Origin: Altererythrobacter sp. XM-24bin4
GTDB taxonomy: Bacteria > Pseudomonadota > Alphaproteobacteria > Sphingomonadales > Sphingomonadaceae
Assembly (NCBI GenBank): GCA_003149575.1
Contig: QCWG01000001.1
Location: 2,114,334-2,178,333, forward strand
Length of the DNA: 64,000 nucleotides
Direction of reading: 5' to 3'
Shown here: piece after piece, positions 17,789 to 26,296 of the stretch
Layout: every line of letters begins with the position of its first letter
Position numbering within the stretch: the first letter of the stretch is position 1
Made by a program: the position numbers and the translations under genes
The notes under the pieces: model-generated
Databases searched by the model: none
Told to the model about the DNA's origin: nothing
What the model saw: only the letters and a program-made list of their open reading frames with translations

Positions 17789-18622
17789 TCAAAAGTCTTC
17801 GAGTCTGGGCTGCTTGCCGTCTTTCCCGGTGGGGTTGGGAACCGGATTGCCGGGCTTGGTCGCATTCGCGATCAAGCGCTGATGCTCTTCCTTGCCAATT
17901 CGGACCCAACCGTCACGGGTAAGCTTTTCTAACGGGCGATAGCGCACTTTGTATTGCATGCGCGGCGATCCCTCGACCCAATAGCCGAGGTAAACATAGG
18001 ACAGACCCTCGGCGGCAGAGCGGCGGACATGATCAAGAATGATGTAGTCACCCAGGCCGGAACGCGCGCCATGGTCAGCGTCATAAAAGCTGTAAATCAT
18101 CGAAAGGCCGTCGCTCTGACGATCCGTCAGGCAAACCCCTACCAATCGGCCTGACTGTCCGGTAGCTGTCGGTTCGCGATATTCGATCATGACAGAGGAA
18201 ACGGGCGTATGCTCGACCATGTCGGCAAAATCCATCTCGTCCATCGCGGCCATTCCGCCATCGGGATGGCGGGTGCTGAGGTATTGGCGCAGCAGATCGA
18301 ACTGTTCGTTGGTCGCCCAAGGGCGGCATTCGGTCGCAATCAAATCGCCATTGCGTTTGAGGTTGCGGCGCTGAGAATTGGAGGCTGCAAAGTCGGTCGC
18401 CGATACACGCACAGAAATGCACGCCTGACAGTCCAGACAGCTGGGGCGATACGCCACAGTCTGACTGCGGCGAAAGCCGATGCGGCCCAATGCTTCGTTC
18501 AATTGCTCGGCATGCGGACCCTTGAGCTCCGTGAACACTTTCCGTTCACTGCGGCCAGGCAGGTACGCGCAAGGTGCCGGACTGGTCACGAAGAAACGAG
18601 GAAAGCGTATCGGTGCTGTCAC
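17789..18622 (-). CDS. bpt: Aspartate/glutamate leucyltransferase (bacterial arginyltransferase family)
   Basis: 277 residues from the GTG at 18622, which gives [20 protein letters not shown], the usual start of the family; a further GTG lies 39 bp upstream. The Cys-rich motifs are in [10 protein letters not shown] and [13 protein letters not shown], followed by [12 protein letters not shown]-terminal [20 protein letters not shown] is also characteristic. It transfers leucine from Leu-tRNA to N-terminal Asp or Glu, marking proteins for ClpS/ClpAP degradation. It converges on the decayed endolysin, with 9 bp between ends. Confidence 0.93.
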   Translation of the reverse strand: MTAPIRFPRFFVTSPAPCAYLPGRSERKVFTELKGPHAEQLNEALGRIGFRRSQTVAYRPSCLDCQACISVRVSATDFAASNSQRRNLKRNGDLIATECRPWATNEQFDLLRQYLSTRHPDGGMAAMDEMDFADMVEHTPVSSVMIEYREPTATGQSGRLVGVCLTDRQSDGLSMIYSFYDADHGARSGLGDYIILDHVRRSAAEGLSYVYLGYWVEGSPRMQYKVRYRPLEKLTRDGWVRIGKEEHQRLIANATKPGNPVPNPTGKDGKQPRLEDF

Positions 18623-18787
18623 GAGCCTAACAAGGTCCTTAGTCCTGCCAAACGGAATCACGCAGAGGCGTGAGTTAAGACATTGTTATGCCTTTTCGGG
18701 GCGCTCGGTAAAAGGTCTTTAACCATGGCGTATGGTTAATATCGCCATCAGGCGGGGGTAAGTCAGGTCAAGTCATTGTAAAAATGA

Positions 18788-20041
18788 CTAATCTAATTCG
18801 ACCAGGCTTACTGTATAGTCTTTCTGTCTCAACGCCTTAACCAAGGCATCAAGCTGTTCGCGGTCTCTTGCCTCGCATTCGATGTCTGTGATCAGGCCCT
18901 TTGCAGGCAGCGACGTAAAGATTCGCTGGTGGTAAATCTCGATGATATTGACGTTGTGCTCGTTAAACTCGCGCATCACTTTGAACAAAGCGCCCGGCCG
19001 GTCTTGCAGCTTGACGCGAACGCGTGCGAGGCGGCCCTGACGGGCCAGATCACGCAGCAGGACATTGGCCAGCAAGCGCGTGTCGATGTTGCCACCGCAA
19101 AGCACCAGACCGACTTTCTTGCCTGCAAACCTCTCCGGATTGGCAAGAACCGCGGCAAGCCCTGCCGCACCAGCACCTTCAACCACAGTCTTCTCGATCT
19201 GGAGAAGAAGAGAGACAGCTTTCTCGAGCGAGCGCTCGTCCACGAGCAGTATTTCATCGACCAGCTGCGCGATGATTTTCGAGGTGAACTCGCCCGGTGC
19301 CTTCACCGCAATGCCTTCTGCGAGTGTATCACCGCCGCATGCCATATCTTCCCCGCGCACCTTGGCGTACATCGAAGGGAACAGCTCTGCCTGCACACCA
19401 ATCATCTCGATATCGGGATTGATCGCATCGGCAACTGTCGCCATGCCGGACATTAGCCCGCCACCGCCGATCGGCACAACCATGCAGTCCAGATCCGGCT
19501 GCTCTTCCAGCATCTCGATCGCAACGGTGCCCTGCCCGGCAGCCACCAGGGGATGATCGAATGGATGCACAAAGGTCAGCCCGCGTTCTTTTTCCAACTG
19601 CCGGGCGTGCGCGTGGGCGTCATCAAAGGTCTCGCCTTCTAGGACAACCTTGCCGCCGACACTTTCGGTTTGCATGATCTTCACGGTTGGCGTCGTGCGC
19701 GGCATCACGATGGTCACCGGAACACCCAACCGGGTGCCATGATACGAAAGACCTTGGCTATGGTTTCCAGCCGAAGCGGCGATAACACCACGCTGGCGCT
19801 GTTCATCGGTCAGATGCAACAAGGCGTTGAGCGCTCCACGCTCCTTATACGCCGCAGTGAACTGCAAGTTCTCGAATTTCAGCCAAATCTCGCAGCCGGC
19901 AATTTCGGACAGCGTAATTGAGTGCATCATGGGCGTACGCACGACTGCGCCTTCGATCCGCTCAGCGGCGGCTCGGACATCATCAATTGTCAGCGCGGCA
20001 CGCGCTTCAGCTTCGCTGGCAAAGGCCGGTAGGCTATTCAT
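18788..20041 (-). CDS. ilvA: Threonine ammonia-lyase (threonine dehydratase) with C-terminal ACT domain
   Basis: 417 residues from ATG 20041 (MNSLPAFASEAEARAAL). PLP lysine lies in LQFTAAYKERGALNAL, SAGNHSQGLSYHG is the substrate loop, and PIGGGGLMSGMA binds the PLP phosphate. A single ACT domain ends the protein (VRVKLQDRPGALFKVMREF onward), matching the one-ACT, IlvA/TdcB intermediate class. It deaminates threonine to 2-oxobutyrate for isoleucine synthesis, and the ACT domain suggests feedback control. The ilvA symbol is by function; a catabolic role cannot be excluded. Transcribed toward bpt. Confidence 0.9.
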   Translation of the reverse strand: MNSLPAFASEAEARAALTIDDVRAAAERIEGAVVRTPMMHSITLSEIAGCEIWLKFENLQFTAAYKERGALNALLHLTDEQRQRGVIAASAGNHSQGLSYHGTRLGVPVTIVMPRTTPTVKIMQTESVGGKVVLEGETFDDAHAHARQLEKERGLTFVHPFDHPLVAAGQGTVAIEMLEEQPDLDCMVVPIGGGGLMSGMATVADAINPDIEMIGVQAELFPSMYAKVRGEDMACGGDTLAEGIAVKAPGEFTSKIIAQLVDEILLVDERSLEKAVSLLLQIEKTVVEGAGAAGLAAVLANPERFAGKKVGLVLCGGNIDTRLLANVLLRDLARQGRLARVRVKLQDRPGALFKVMREFNEHNVNIIEIYHQRIFTSLPAKGLITDIECEARDREQLDALVKALRQKDYTVSLVELD

Positions 20042-20147
20042 GGGCGGCGGGATAGGCGTTTGGCCTACGCGCCGCAACGTCAATCAGCCTTTAGTCAATG
20101 ATAAAAGCGGTTGCAGCGCCGCCAATTCGCATTACCGCACACAGACT

Positions 20148-21047
20148 ATGAAGACACATGGCAAAGTCGCATTCCTTGGGCTTGGTGTGATGGGCGGTCC
20201 GATGGCCGGTCATCTCGCACGCGCAGATCACCAAGTCACAGTCTACAATCGCACCAAGGCACGGGTGGAAGAATGGCAGGCCAAGTGGGCTGACGAAGGG
20301 CTACAGCTTTCTGGTGCAGGCACGCCTGCCGAAGCTGCGCGCGGAGCAGACATAGTTTTTACCTGTGTCGGCAATGATCAGGACGTCAAGCAGGTCATAC
20401 TGGGAGAGAATGGCGCGCTTGAGGCGATGTCTGACGGAGCTTTGATGGTCGATCATACCACGACATCTGCTAATCTAGCGCGCAAACTCTTTGACTCGTG
20501 CAGAGCCAAGGGCGTTGGCTTTGTTGATGCACCGGTTTCCGGCGGGCAAGCAGGTGCCGAAAACGGAAAACTTGCGATCATGTGCGGCGGAACCGCTGAA
20601 GACATGGAGCGCGCGGCCCCGGTTATGGAATGCTACGCGGCGCGAATTGTCCATGTTGGAGATGCAGGCGCAGGCCAGACGGCCAAGATGGCGAACCAGA
20701 TGTGCATCGCTGGTGTTCTCGGCGGCTTGAGTGAGGCCATCCGGCTGTCACAAGCCGCTGGTCTCGATCTCGACAAAACCTTGGATGCGATCTCGGGCGG
20801 CGCGGCGCAAAGCTGGCAAATGGAGAATCGCTGGCACACCATGGTCAAGGACGAGTTTGATTTTGGCTTCGCGATCGACTGGATGCGCAAAGACCTTGGC
20901 TATGCACTCGAAGAAGCGCGCGGCCTGGGTCTGTCAGCCCCCGTGACGGAGCTGGTCGATCAACTCTATGCTGAAATTCAGGCATCGGGCGGAGGGCGGA
21001 AAGACACCAGCGCGCTGATCAGCCGGTTGCCGAAAGGAGAGAAATGA
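20148..21047 (+). CDS. NAD(P)-dependent beta-hydroxyacid dehydrogenase (3-hydroxyisobutyrate dehydrogenase family)
   Basis: 299 residues from ATG 20148 (MKTHGKVAFLGLGVMGGPMA). The upstream extension of the open frame runs antisense to the threonine dehydratase gene and is not coding. Nucleotide-binding GLGVMGGPMAGHLARA, substrate motif VDAPVSGGQAGAENGKL and catalytic Lys in GQTAKMANQMC are all present. The exact substrate (3-hydroxyisobutyrate, tartronate semialdehyde, succinic semialdehyde) cannot be read. Its stop overlaps the start of the next gene (ATGATG), so the two are cotranscribed. Confidence 0.9.
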   Translation: MKTHGKVAFLGLGVMGGPMAGHLARADHQVTVYNRTKARVEEWQAKWADEGLQLSGAGTPAEAARGADIVFTCVGNDQDVKQVILGENGALEAMSDGALMVDHTTTSANLARKLFDSCRAKGVGFVDAPVSGGQAGAENGKLAIMCGGTAEDMERAAPVMECYAARIVHVGDAGAGQTAKMANQMCIAGVLGGLSEAIRLSQAAGLDLDKTLDAISGGAAQSWQMENRWHTMVKDEFDFGFAIDWMRKDLGYALEEARGLGLSAPVTELVDQLYAEIQASGGGRKDTSALISRLPKGEK

Positions 21048-22705
21048 TGTTTCTCAAATTTGCCCTGGCCGGGATCGCCAGCACTGCCACCTTGTTTGCA
21101 ACACCAGCCTGGGCTGACACGCTGATCGATAATGTGGTGGGTATCACCATCAATGCAGATGGCGAAGTCGAACGATTCACTGGGCTTGTGATTTCGGATG
21201 ATGGCAAGGTTCGCGAACTCGTAAAGTCGGGTGACCCTCGACCCGGCAGCATCGACTATCAGATCGATGGCGAAGGCCGGGTCATGCTGCCCGGCATGAT
21301 CGACAGCCATGTCCATGTTATGGGCATTGGTTTTGGCCAACTGACACTCGACCTTTCCCGAACCAACTCGCTGGAAGAAGCACTCGACGCAGTCCGTAAC
21401 TTTGCGGAAGCGAACCCCGGTCGTCCCTGGATTATCGGGCGCGGCTGGAACCAGGAGAAATGGGGGCTTGGACGATTTCCGACCGCAGCCGAGCTGGACG
21501 CAGTTGTTTCTGACCGTCCGGTGTGGCTTGCTCGCGTGGATGGCCATGCCGGCTGGGCGAATAGCCTTGCCATGTCGAAAGCCAACGTCACGCGAGCATC
21601 CACAGATCCAAACGGTGGACGGATCATCCGCGACCCGGCTGGCAACCCTACCGGTGTGTTCATTGATGCGGCTGAAAGCTTCATCAACGCGATTGTGCCT
21701 GAACCTCGCCCAAGCGACCGCGATGTTGCGCTTCACAAGGCGCAAGATGTCCTGCTCGCCAGCGGCATCACCGCAGTTGCTGACATGGGCACGTCAGTCG
21801 AGGATTGGCAGGCTTTCCGCCGGGCGGGCGACCATGGGTCGCTCAAGATCCGCATCATGGCATATGCAAACGATGTCAAAACGATGGAGCTCATCGCCGG
21901 TCCCGCGCCCACACCCTGGCTCTATGAAGACAGGTTACGCCTCAATGGAATAAAGCTGTATCTTGATGGGGCATTGGGATCGAGGGGGGCGGTGCTCAAG
22001 CAGCCTTATCATGACGAGAGTGATCATCATGGCTTGGCACTCTTGACGCCCGCACAGCTTCGCAACCTGATGAGCCGGGCGGCGATGGATGGCTTTCAAA
22101 CCGCAATCCACGCGATCGGAGATGCCGCTAACGCTGAAGTGCTCGATGCCATTAGCGAGCTTAGTGAAACCTACTCGGGTGACCGGCGCTGGCGGATCGA
22201 ACATGCTCAAATTGTCGATCCCGATGAAATCGTAAGATTTGGCCAAAACGGCACCATTGCTTCAATGCAACCGCTTCACCAGACAAGCGATCGTTTGATG
22301 GCAGAAGCCCGCCTTGGCCCCGATCGGTTGGGCGGCGCCTATGCCTGGCGCAGTATTGCTGCTGCTGGCGCTCCCTTGGCGTTCGGATCCGATGCGCCCG
22401 TTGAACCTGCGGATGCATTCGCAGGACTCTCAGTGGCGATCAGCCGGACCGACGCGGATGGTGAGCCATTCGGCGGCTGGCTGCCAGGAGAAACGATTTC
22501 ACGCGATGTGGCATTGGCCGGATTCACCGCAGACGGAGCCTATGCCGGCTTCGCCGACGGGCGGTTCGGGCGTCTCATCGCTGGAGAACGAGCAGATTTC
22601 ATTCTGGTCGATCGTGACCCGATGCTTTCCTCGCCCCAAGATATCCGAGAAATGCAAGTCTTGGAGACTTGGATTGGTGGCGAAAGAGTATTTGAAAACA
22701 AATGA
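21044..22705 (+). CDS. Secreted amidohydrolase, YtcJ-like
   Basis: 553 residues. The N-terminus MMFLKFALAGIASTATLFA ending in TPAWAD is a signal peptide. The metal-binding HxH is in MLPGMIDSHVHVMG. Further ligands are likely in AIHAIGDAAN and RIEHAQIVDPDE, and the catalytic Asp is in FGSDAPVEPADAF. YtcJ-type amidohydrolases are metal-dependent hydrolases of unknown physiological substrate. It overlaps the dehydrogenase gene by 4 bp. Being periplasmic while its partner is cytoplasmic suggests stepwise use of an imported product, which is inference. Confidence 0.9.
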   Translation: MMFLKFALAGIASTATLFATPAWADTLIDNVVGITINADGEVERFTGLVISDDGKVRELVKSGDPRPGSIDYQIDGEGRVMLPGMIDSHVHVMGIGFGQLTLDLSRTNSLEEALDAVRNFAEANPGRPWIIGRGWNQEKWGLGRFPTAAELDAVVSDRPVWLARVDGHAGWANSLAMSKANVTRASTDPNGGRIIRDPAGNPTGVFIDAAESFINAIVPEPRPSDRDVALHKAQDVLLASGITAVADMGTSVEDWQAFRRAGDHGSLKIRIMAYANDVKTMELIAGPAPTPWLYEDRLRLNGIKLYLDGALGSRGAVLKQPYHDESDHHGLALLTPAQLRNLMSRAAMDGFQTAIHAIGDAANAEVLDAISELSETYSGDRRWRIEHAQIVDPDEIVRFGQNGTIASMQPLHQTSDRLMAEARLGPDRLGGAYAWRSIAAAGAPLAFGSDAPVEPADAFAGLSVAISRTDADGEPFGGWLPGETISRDVALAGFTADGAYAGFADGRFGRLIAGERADFILVDRDPMLSSPQDIREMQVLETWIGGERVFENK

Positions 22706-22936
22706 CTGGGTCAGAATGACCGAATAACCAATAACAAATTCGACGTAAAATTTACCTTTGATTCGCATTGGTGCTTGGTGCAGTGGAGCGGTTCTTCGGG
22801 ACTAGCGTCGCTTTCGTCGCACTCTTGCAACAGAAAAAGGCACATTTGATCGTTTCGGCGACGTTTTGAACCAGTTTGACGACACTGACATACGAATTCA
22901 GTCTTGTCTTGTGAGAGACAGTTTCGTAGGAGACAA

Positions 22937-22960
22937 ATGTGTCAAGAAAATACCCCATAG
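22937..22960 (+). CDS. Possible 7-codon leader ORF (MCQENTP)
   Basis: A strong ribosome binding site TAGGAGACA is followed 2 nt later by ATG TGT CAA GAA AAT ACC CCA TAG. The TAG overlaps a second copy of the same ribosome binding site (TAGGAGACA at 22958-22966) that serves the next gene at 22971. The design suggests translational coupling or attenuation. Nothing shows directly that it is translated. Confidence 0.35.
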   Translation: MCQENTP

Positions 22961-22970
22961 GAGACACTCG

Positions 22971-23189
22971 ATGAAAATCCGTACTCTCGCAGCAGCTGCT
23001 GCGGTCCTCTCGCTGGCAACTGCTCCGGCAATCGCAGAAGTTTCGCTTGACCGTGCTCCGGCACCGGTTGAAGGCGAAAGCCAGCTTCAGGGCGGCTCAG
23101 GCCTCCTGATCGCTGTTCTTGCGGCTGCTGCAGTTATTGCCGGTATCGTTATCGCTGCAGACGGCGACGACGATCCCGTCAGCCCGTAA
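22971..23189 (+). CDS. Small secreted or membrane-anchored protein of unknown function
   Basis: 72 residues. A Sec signal peptide (MKIRTLAAAAAVLSLATAP then AIA) is followed by a short Pro/Glu linker, a hydrophobic segment (GLLIAVLAAAAVIAGIVIA) and an acidic tail DGDDDPVSP. It is either a processed single-pass protein with the acidic tail outside the membrane or a small membrane-inserted peptide. The start is fixed by AGGAGA 8 nt upstream and by the signal peptide. It is monocistronic, with a long (about 260 bp) upstream region, a possible leader ORF and a strong terminator, so it is likely well expressed. Confidence 0.75.
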   Translation: MKIRTLAAAAAVLSLATAPAIAEVSLDRAPAPVEGESQLQGGSGLLIAVLAAAAVIAGIVIAADGDDDPVSP

Positions 23190-23211
23190 GAGGGTTTTCA
23201 AGACAAATTAA

Positions 23212-23238
23212 ACGGGGTCCTTCGGGGCCCCATTTTTT
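23212..23238 (+). terminator. Rho-independent terminator with UUCG loop
   Basis: GGGGTCC (23214-23220), loop TTCG, GGGCCCC (23225-23231), then A and TTTTTT. The CC-UUCG-GG tetraloop is especially stable. It ends the small secreted protein gene; about 40 bp later tatC ends on the other strand. Confidence 0.9.
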
Positions 23239-23281
23239 GTGCGTTCGATGTATCTATGGATGGCGGGCCATCGTAGCCGAT

Positions 23282-24079
23282 CTATTCGGGTGCGCTTGTT
23301 ACCGACTCAACTTCGCTATCCGTGATCGCCTTTCGCTCTTGAAGACACATCAGCAAAAGCGAACCTTCGAATAGCAACAACAAAGGCACCGCCAGAATAA
23401 CCTGTGAACCAGGGTCTGGCGGCGTAACAATCGCGGCCAACGCAACCACGCCAACGATCACATAGCGCCGCGCCCCTGAAAGCTGTTCGCGCGTGACGAT
23501 GCCTGCGCGGTGCAGCAACAACAGCAAGACTGGCAGCAAGAAGCTGATGCCGAATGCCAAAATGAACTGCATAACCAGGCCAAGATACTCACCGGCGGCA
23601 GGCAGGGCTTCGATAGTCAGTCCGCCTGCTTCACCTTCAAATCCGAGAAACCATCGGAAGGCCGTTGGCATGACCACATAATAGGCCAGAGCCGCGCCTG
23701 CAGTGAAGAGGATCGGCGTAGCAACAAGGAATGGCAGAAAAGCCTTCTTCTCTTTCGCATAAAGGCCCGGAGCGACAAACGCCCAAAGCTGATTCGCGAT
23801 GACCGGGAAACTGAAGAAGAATCCCGCGAACAGTGCCACTTTCAATTCTACAAAGAACACCTCGTAGAGCTTGGTGAAAATCAACTGCCCGTCACCATCA
23901 GGAAACGCGTTCTTCAAAGGCTGAACCAGATAGCCAAGAATCGGGTCGGCAAAATAGAAACAGATCGCGAAAGCGATACCGAGTGCCACAACGCACCTGA
24001 GCAGCCGTGCACGCAGTTCGATCAAATGATCGATCAGCGGAGCTTCTGTATCATCAATATCGCGGATCTTGAGCGCCAT
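23282..24079 (-). CDS. tatC: Sec-independent protein translocase TatC
   Basis: 265 residues with six predicted membrane helices. The conserved N-terminal signature is APLIDHLIELRARLLRCVVA, where the Glu and Arg form the twin-arginine signal recognition site. FAGFFFSFPVIANQLWAFVAP and FLVATPILFTAGAALAYYVV are typical. TatC is the receptor for folded twin-arginine substrates. It is the last gene of the tatABC set, 5 bp after tatB. Confidence 0.96.
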   Translation of the reverse strand: MALKIRDIDDTEAPLIDHLIELRARLLRCVVALGIAFAICFYFADPILGYLVQPLKNAFPDGDGQLIFTKLYEVFFVELKVALFAGFFFSFPVIANQLWAFVAPGLYAKEKKAFLPFLVATPILFTAGAALAYYVVMPTAFRWFLGFEGEAGGLTIEALPAAGEYLGLVMQFILAFGISFLLPVLLLLLHRAGIVTREQLSGARRYVIVGVVALAAIVTPPDPGSQVILAVPLLLLFEGSLLLMCLQERKAITDSEVESVTSAPE

Positions 24080-24084
24080 TGCAT

Positions 24085-24480
24085 CTAATCCCCCTCGCCC
24101 TTCTTGGGTGAATCGAGTGGCAATTGCGGGTCTTCAAGAGCAACAGGCTTGGCCGGCTTGGGCTTGGCCGGTTCAACAAACGCCGCAGACTCTGCAGAAA
24201 CAGCCGGTGGCCCTGTCATTTCGTCTTCAGGCGCCTGTTCACCAGTTCCCGTTCGCGCCATGATTTCTTCATTACGCGCTTTCCACTTGGCTTCCATTTC
24301 CTCCAGCTCTGCCTCGCGGATCATCGTGTCGATACCGCTGCGAAAATGCGCGGAAACCTTGCGCACTTTTCCGATCCAGCTGCCTGCTGTCCGCATAGCG
24401 CGCGGCATTTCCTTCGGGCCGATTACAATGATGGCCACGACAACGATCACCAGCAGCTCGGCGGCGCCGATGTCGAACAT
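24085..24480 (-). CDS. tatB: Twin-arginine translocase subunit TatB
   Basis: 131 residues. N-terminal membrane helix MFDIGAAELLVIVVVAIIVI followed by GPKEMPRAMRTAGSWIGKVR, the amphipathic helix with the Gly-Pro hinge typical of TatB. A long charged and Pro/Ala-rich C-terminus follows. It works with TatC in substrate recognition. It lies 12 bp after tatA and 5 bp before tatC. Confidence 0.94.
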   Translation of the reverse strand: MFDIGAAELLVIVVVAIIVIGPKEMPRAMRTAGSWIGKVRKVSAHFRSGIDTMIREAELEEMEAKWKARNEEIMARTGTGEQAPEDEMTGPPAVSAESAAFVEPAKPKPAKPVALEDPQLPLDSPKKGEGD

Positions 24481-24492
24481 GAAAAGTGCCTC

Positions 24493-24753
24493 CTATCGGC
24501 GCTGGTCTGGTGTATCGGGGCGCGGGGCTGGCTGAGGATCAGCCTTCTGCTCAGCATCGCTGCGCGCTTCCTTGGCTTGCCCTTCAATCTGTCCGGCGGG
24601 CTTGGAAGATTTCGCTTCTTCCTCGCTCATGCCTTTCTTGAAGCTACTGATTCCCTTACCAAAATCACCCATCATTTCGGAAATGCGGCCACGCCCGAAT
24701 AGGACAAGCACAACCAGCGCAATAATCAGAAGCTGCCAGACACTGAGACCCAT
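24493..24753 (-). CDS. tatA: Twin-arginine translocase subunit TatA
   Basis: 86 residues. A short membrane helix ([17 protein letters not shown]) is followed by the amphipathic helix [20 protein letters not shown] and a polar tail. The [10 protein letters not shown] hinge and [11 protein letters not shown] are TatA signatures. TatA oligomers form the transport path. First of the tat genes, about 60 bp after scpB. Confidence 0.95.
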   Translation of the reverse strand: MGLSVWQLLIIALVVLVLFGRGRISEMMGDFGKGISSFKKGMSEEEAKSSKPAGQIEGQAKEARSDAEQKADPQPAPRPDTPDQRR

Positions 24754-24812
24754 GGGACTGCCTTTCTTACAAAACTTATATCAATATAGGGTGGATTGGC
24801 GCGCAGCGCCAG

Positions 24813-25487
24813 TCATGCTGCAGAAGGTTCGGCGCTTTCCGCATTCTCATCATCGGCAAACGCTGTTTCATCGGCGTCTTCGTCAACATCATCGCTGTTC
24901 TGCTCTTTCGTATCTGCCTCTTCCTGCATTGCGTCATAAGCGTCTTCAACGGGATCCAACAGACCCGCTGCCTTCAACTCATCGATACCGGGCAGATCAC
25001 GGTGGCTGGACAGCCCAAAGTGATCCAGAAATTCGGGTGTGGTGGCGTAAATCACCGGGCGCCCCGGCACTTCGCGCCGCCCGGCGAGCTTGATCCAGCC
25101 CGCTTCCATCAGCACGTCAAGCGTGCCCTTGGCGGTCTGCACGCCGCGGATTGCTTCGATTTCCGCGCGGCTGACCGGTTCATGATACGCAACAATCGCA
25201 AGTACTTCGGTGGCAGCGCGACTAAGCCGACGAACCTGTTCGCGTTCACGGCGGAGAAGATGCGCCAGATCGTGGGCGGTTTCGAAATGCCAGCGCTTTC
25301 CGCGTTCAACCAATTGGATCCCGCGACCTTCGTAGTGCGCTTGCAGCTCCAACAAAGCCTCTCGCACCGACGAAGTCTCCAAGCCTCCCAAATGCCCGGC
25401 CAAAGCGTCGACCGACATCGGCTCTTCAGATGCGAACAACGTTGCTTCGACAGCGCGTACCGTATCGTCCAATTGCTCTGCGCTCAC
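24813..25487 (-). CDS. scpB: Segregation and condensation protein ScpB
   Basis: 224 residues from a GTG at 25487 that overlaps the scpA stop (GTGA). A longer frame upstream is antisense-like and lies within scpA. Paired winged-helix regions are seen around VRAVEATLFASEEPMSVDAL and EVLAIVAYHEPVSRAEIEAI, with GVQTAKGTLDVLMEAGWI and PGRPVIYATTPEFLDHFGLS typical of ScpB. The C-terminus is a very acidic tail. ScpB dimers bind the ScpA kleisin in the SMC condensin. Coupled to scpA and followed by tatA. Confidence 0.94.
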   Translation of the reverse strand: MSAEQLDDTVRAVEATLFASEEPMSVDALAGHLGGLETSSVREALLELQAHYEGRGIQLVERGKRWHFETAHDLAHLLRREREQVRRLSRAATEVLAIVAYHEPVSRAEIEAIRGVQTAKGTLDVLMEAGWIKLAGRREVPGRPVIYATTPEFLDHFGLSSHRDLPGIDELKAAGLLDPVEDAYDAMQEEADTKEQNSDDVDEDADETAFADDENAESAEPSAA

Positions 25488-26296
25488 TGCGTTATCCTCC
25501 GAATACGCATCTCTCCGAAGATCTCTTCCTGCGCGATTTCCGCCCTTCCCAAGCGGGCCAACTCCAACGCTGCGACAAAACTGGAAGCCAATGCAGACTT
25601 GCGCAGTCGCGGCTCGGCATGGGGCGGCAGGAATTCCCGTATTCCCATCCACTCCAGCGTTACACCCAACATGGCAGACACACGATCAAGCGCGCTATCC
25701 AGCGTCATCACCGGGCGATCAGACACGTGGTAAATCCGGGGCGCAGTGCGCGCCTTGACCTGCCCATAGCCCTGGATCAATGCGTAGCTATCGCAAGTCC
25801 ATTGCGTCTTTCGATCAATCCGCAATCCTTCCGGCGCTCCGCGCAAGAACACATCGCGACCGATCCGATTGCGACCCATCAGCCGCGCCGCAGCTTCGCG
25901 CATGGCGCCCAGGCGTTGCAGGCGTAATTGCAGTTTGAACGCCAGCTCTTCTGGGCTTGGATCTTCCTGCTCTTCCTTGGGCAGCAACAGCGAAGATTTG
26001 AGATAGGCAAGCCAGGCGGCCATCACCAGATAATCTGCCGCAAGCTCCAGCTTAAGCGCTTCTGCACGGTCGATGTAACCCAGATATTGATCAACCAGAG
26101 CAAGAATGGAAATCTGCCGAAGATCGACTTTCTGCCGCCGGGCCAAGTCGAGCAATAGGTCTAGCGGGCCTTCCCAACCTTCAAGCTCAAGGTAGAGCGC
26201 CCTGTCATCCGGCTTCTCGGCCGCCGCGATGCCGCCCCAGCTCTCGGCATCGTCATCTGACATCGGCGTTTCGATAAGCAGGCTCTCGTCGCTCAT
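25484..26296 (-). CDS. scpA: Segregation and condensation protein ScpA (kleisin)
   Basis: 270 residues. The N-terminal kleisin motif EGWEGPLDLLLDLARRQKVD is at about residue 40 and the C-terminal winged helix lies around EIFGEMRIRRITQ. It links the SMC ATPase heads and binds ScpB in chromosome condensation. The ATG overlaps the nagZ stop and its own stop overlaps scpB, so nagZ-scpA-scpB are translationally linked. Confidence 0.95.
   Translation of the reverse strand: MSDESLLIETPMSDDDAESWGGIAAAEKPDDRALYLELEGWEGPLDLLLDLARRQKVDLRQISILALVDQYLGYIDRAEALKLELAADYLVMAAWLAYLKSSLLLPKEEQEDPSPEELAFKLQLRLQRLGAMREAAARLMGRNRIGRDVFLRGAPEGLRIDRKTQWTCDSYALIQGYGQVKARTAPRIYHVSDRPVMTLDSALDRVSAMLGVTLEWMGIREFLPPHAEPRLRKSALASSFVAALELARLGRAEIAQEEIFGEMRIRRITQ

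Noticed and set aside
19827..20147. Upstream extension of the 3-hydroxyisobutyrate-dehydrogenase-like gene
   Set aside because: It is antisense to the start of the threonine dehydratase gene; the Rossmann motif begins right after ATG 20148.
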